A stretch of DNA of 32,547 nt, taken from the NCBI GenBank assembly GCA_947450015.1, contig CANFUB010000002.1, positions 1-32,547 of the forward strand. Reading direction: 5' to 3'. Positions 32,277-32,547 of this stretch are shown piece by piece (the stretch's first letter is position 1; each line of letters begins with the position of its first letter). Source of the DNA: Bacteroidota bacterium (lineage in GTDB: Bacteria > Bacteroidota > Bacteroidia > NS11-12g > UBA955). The translations under genes and the position numbers were made by a program. The notes under the pieces were generated by a model. It had not been told where the DNA came from. It saw only the letters and a program-made list of their open reading frames with translations, and made no database searches.

Positions 32277-32547
32277 TTATTTCTTGGGGCCCTTTGGCTG
32301 CAATGGTCGTACTTCTAAATTCACTTGGTGAAAATTATCAGGTGTTTTTAGAGCATATACCATCATTGCGGCCACATCGTGGGGCATTAGCATGTAATCG
32401 TGGGGTTGAATGTTCGGACTGTTGCGGAAAAAATCTGTTTTGGTAGAGCCCGGATATACGCAGGTCACTTTGATTTTAAAATCTCTTAGTTCGCGCCAAA
32501 GACTCTCCGAAAACCCTTTAACAGCCCATTTAGTAGCGCAATAACCG
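32277..32547 (-). CDS. Short-chain dehydrogenase/reductase (C-terminal part; N-terminus outside window)
   Basis: The frame is open to the window edge and ends at TAA 32279-32277, giving the last 89 codons of an SDR enzyme. The catalytic YxxxK motif is visible in full as YCATK just inside the edge, followed by WAVKGFSESLWREL and the conserved VYPGSTKTDFF, the PG motif after the catalytic helix that holds cofactor and substrate. The NAD(P)-binding Rossmann motif and the catalytic Ser lie upstream of the window. The substrate is unknown. A GTG in this frame at 32468 is internal and not a start. The 139-nt gap to tatA holds that operon's promoter. Confidence 0.9.
   Translation of the reverse strand, partial: GYCATKWAVKGFSESLWRELRDFKIKVTCVYPGSTKTDFFRNSPNIQPHDYMLMPHDVAAMMVYALKTPDNFHQVNLEVRPLQPKGPKK

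Noticed and set aside
1..32547. CRISPR arrays, insertion sequences, prophage, tRNA or rRNA genes
   Set aside because: I saw no short regularly spaced repeats, transposase or integrase-like proteins, terminal inverted repeats, or cloverleaf/rRNA-like sequence.

Overview
The window looks like a chromosomal segment of a low-GC member of the Bacteroidota. The evidence is consistent across the window. There are three secreted proteins with type IX secretion (T9SS) C-terminal sorting domains, one type A and two type B with the gliding-motility-associated C-terminal domain. There is a TonB-dependent receptor. Promoter boxes fit the Bacteroidota consensus (TTTG about 19 nt upstream of TAnnTTTG), and starts generally lack a clear Shine-Dalgarno. 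I see no phage genes, insertion sequences, CRISPR arrays, rRNAs or tRNAs.

Left part (1-9500, mostly + strand): the 3' end of an alpha/beta hydrolase of the proline iminopeptidase type; an unusual exported-looking fusion of both ethanolamine ammonia-lyase subunits (EutB-EutC); a VOC/glyoxalase-like protein; a rifampin ADP-ribosyltransferase (Arr); an orphan lipoprotein with a TTG start under a textbook promoter; TspO; a T9SS type A secreted protein; a tandem pair of ssb genes on the - strand; and a two-gene unit coding for a small secreted protein and a membrane protein.

Middle (9.5-22 kb): an AraC-family regulator converges on a DUF779 gene and an ExaC/AldB-type aldehyde dehydrogenase, a well-known gene association. 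Acetaldehyde is the product of ethanolamine ammonia-lyase, so this cluster could dispose of what the EutB-EutC fusion makes, though the two loci are about 7 kb apart. Next come a 1233-residue secreted PKD-like protein with a type B sorting domain, a large SPFH/flotillin-like membrane protein with duplicated N-terminal modules, a TauE/SafE permease translationally coupled to a GNAT acetyltransferase, a coiled-coil protein, and an overlapping SRPBCC (AHSA1) plus PhnB-like VOC pair.

Right part (22-32.5 kb, all - strand): a 1852-residue surface protein of about 20 tandem PKD-like units, a TonB-dependent receptor preceded by a clear TPP (thiamine pyrophosphate) riboswitch with a terminator as its expression platform, then gatA, tatA, and a truncated short-chain dehydrogenase at the edge. 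The riboswitch makes the receptor a probable outer-membrane thiamine/TPP transporter.

Most of the window is ordinary Bacteroidota genome. The observations I rate highest are the exported-looking single-chain EutB-EutC enzyme lacking the EutC N-terminal part, the TPP-riboswitch-controlled receptor, the recent ssb tandem duplication, and the Cys-paired PKD array.
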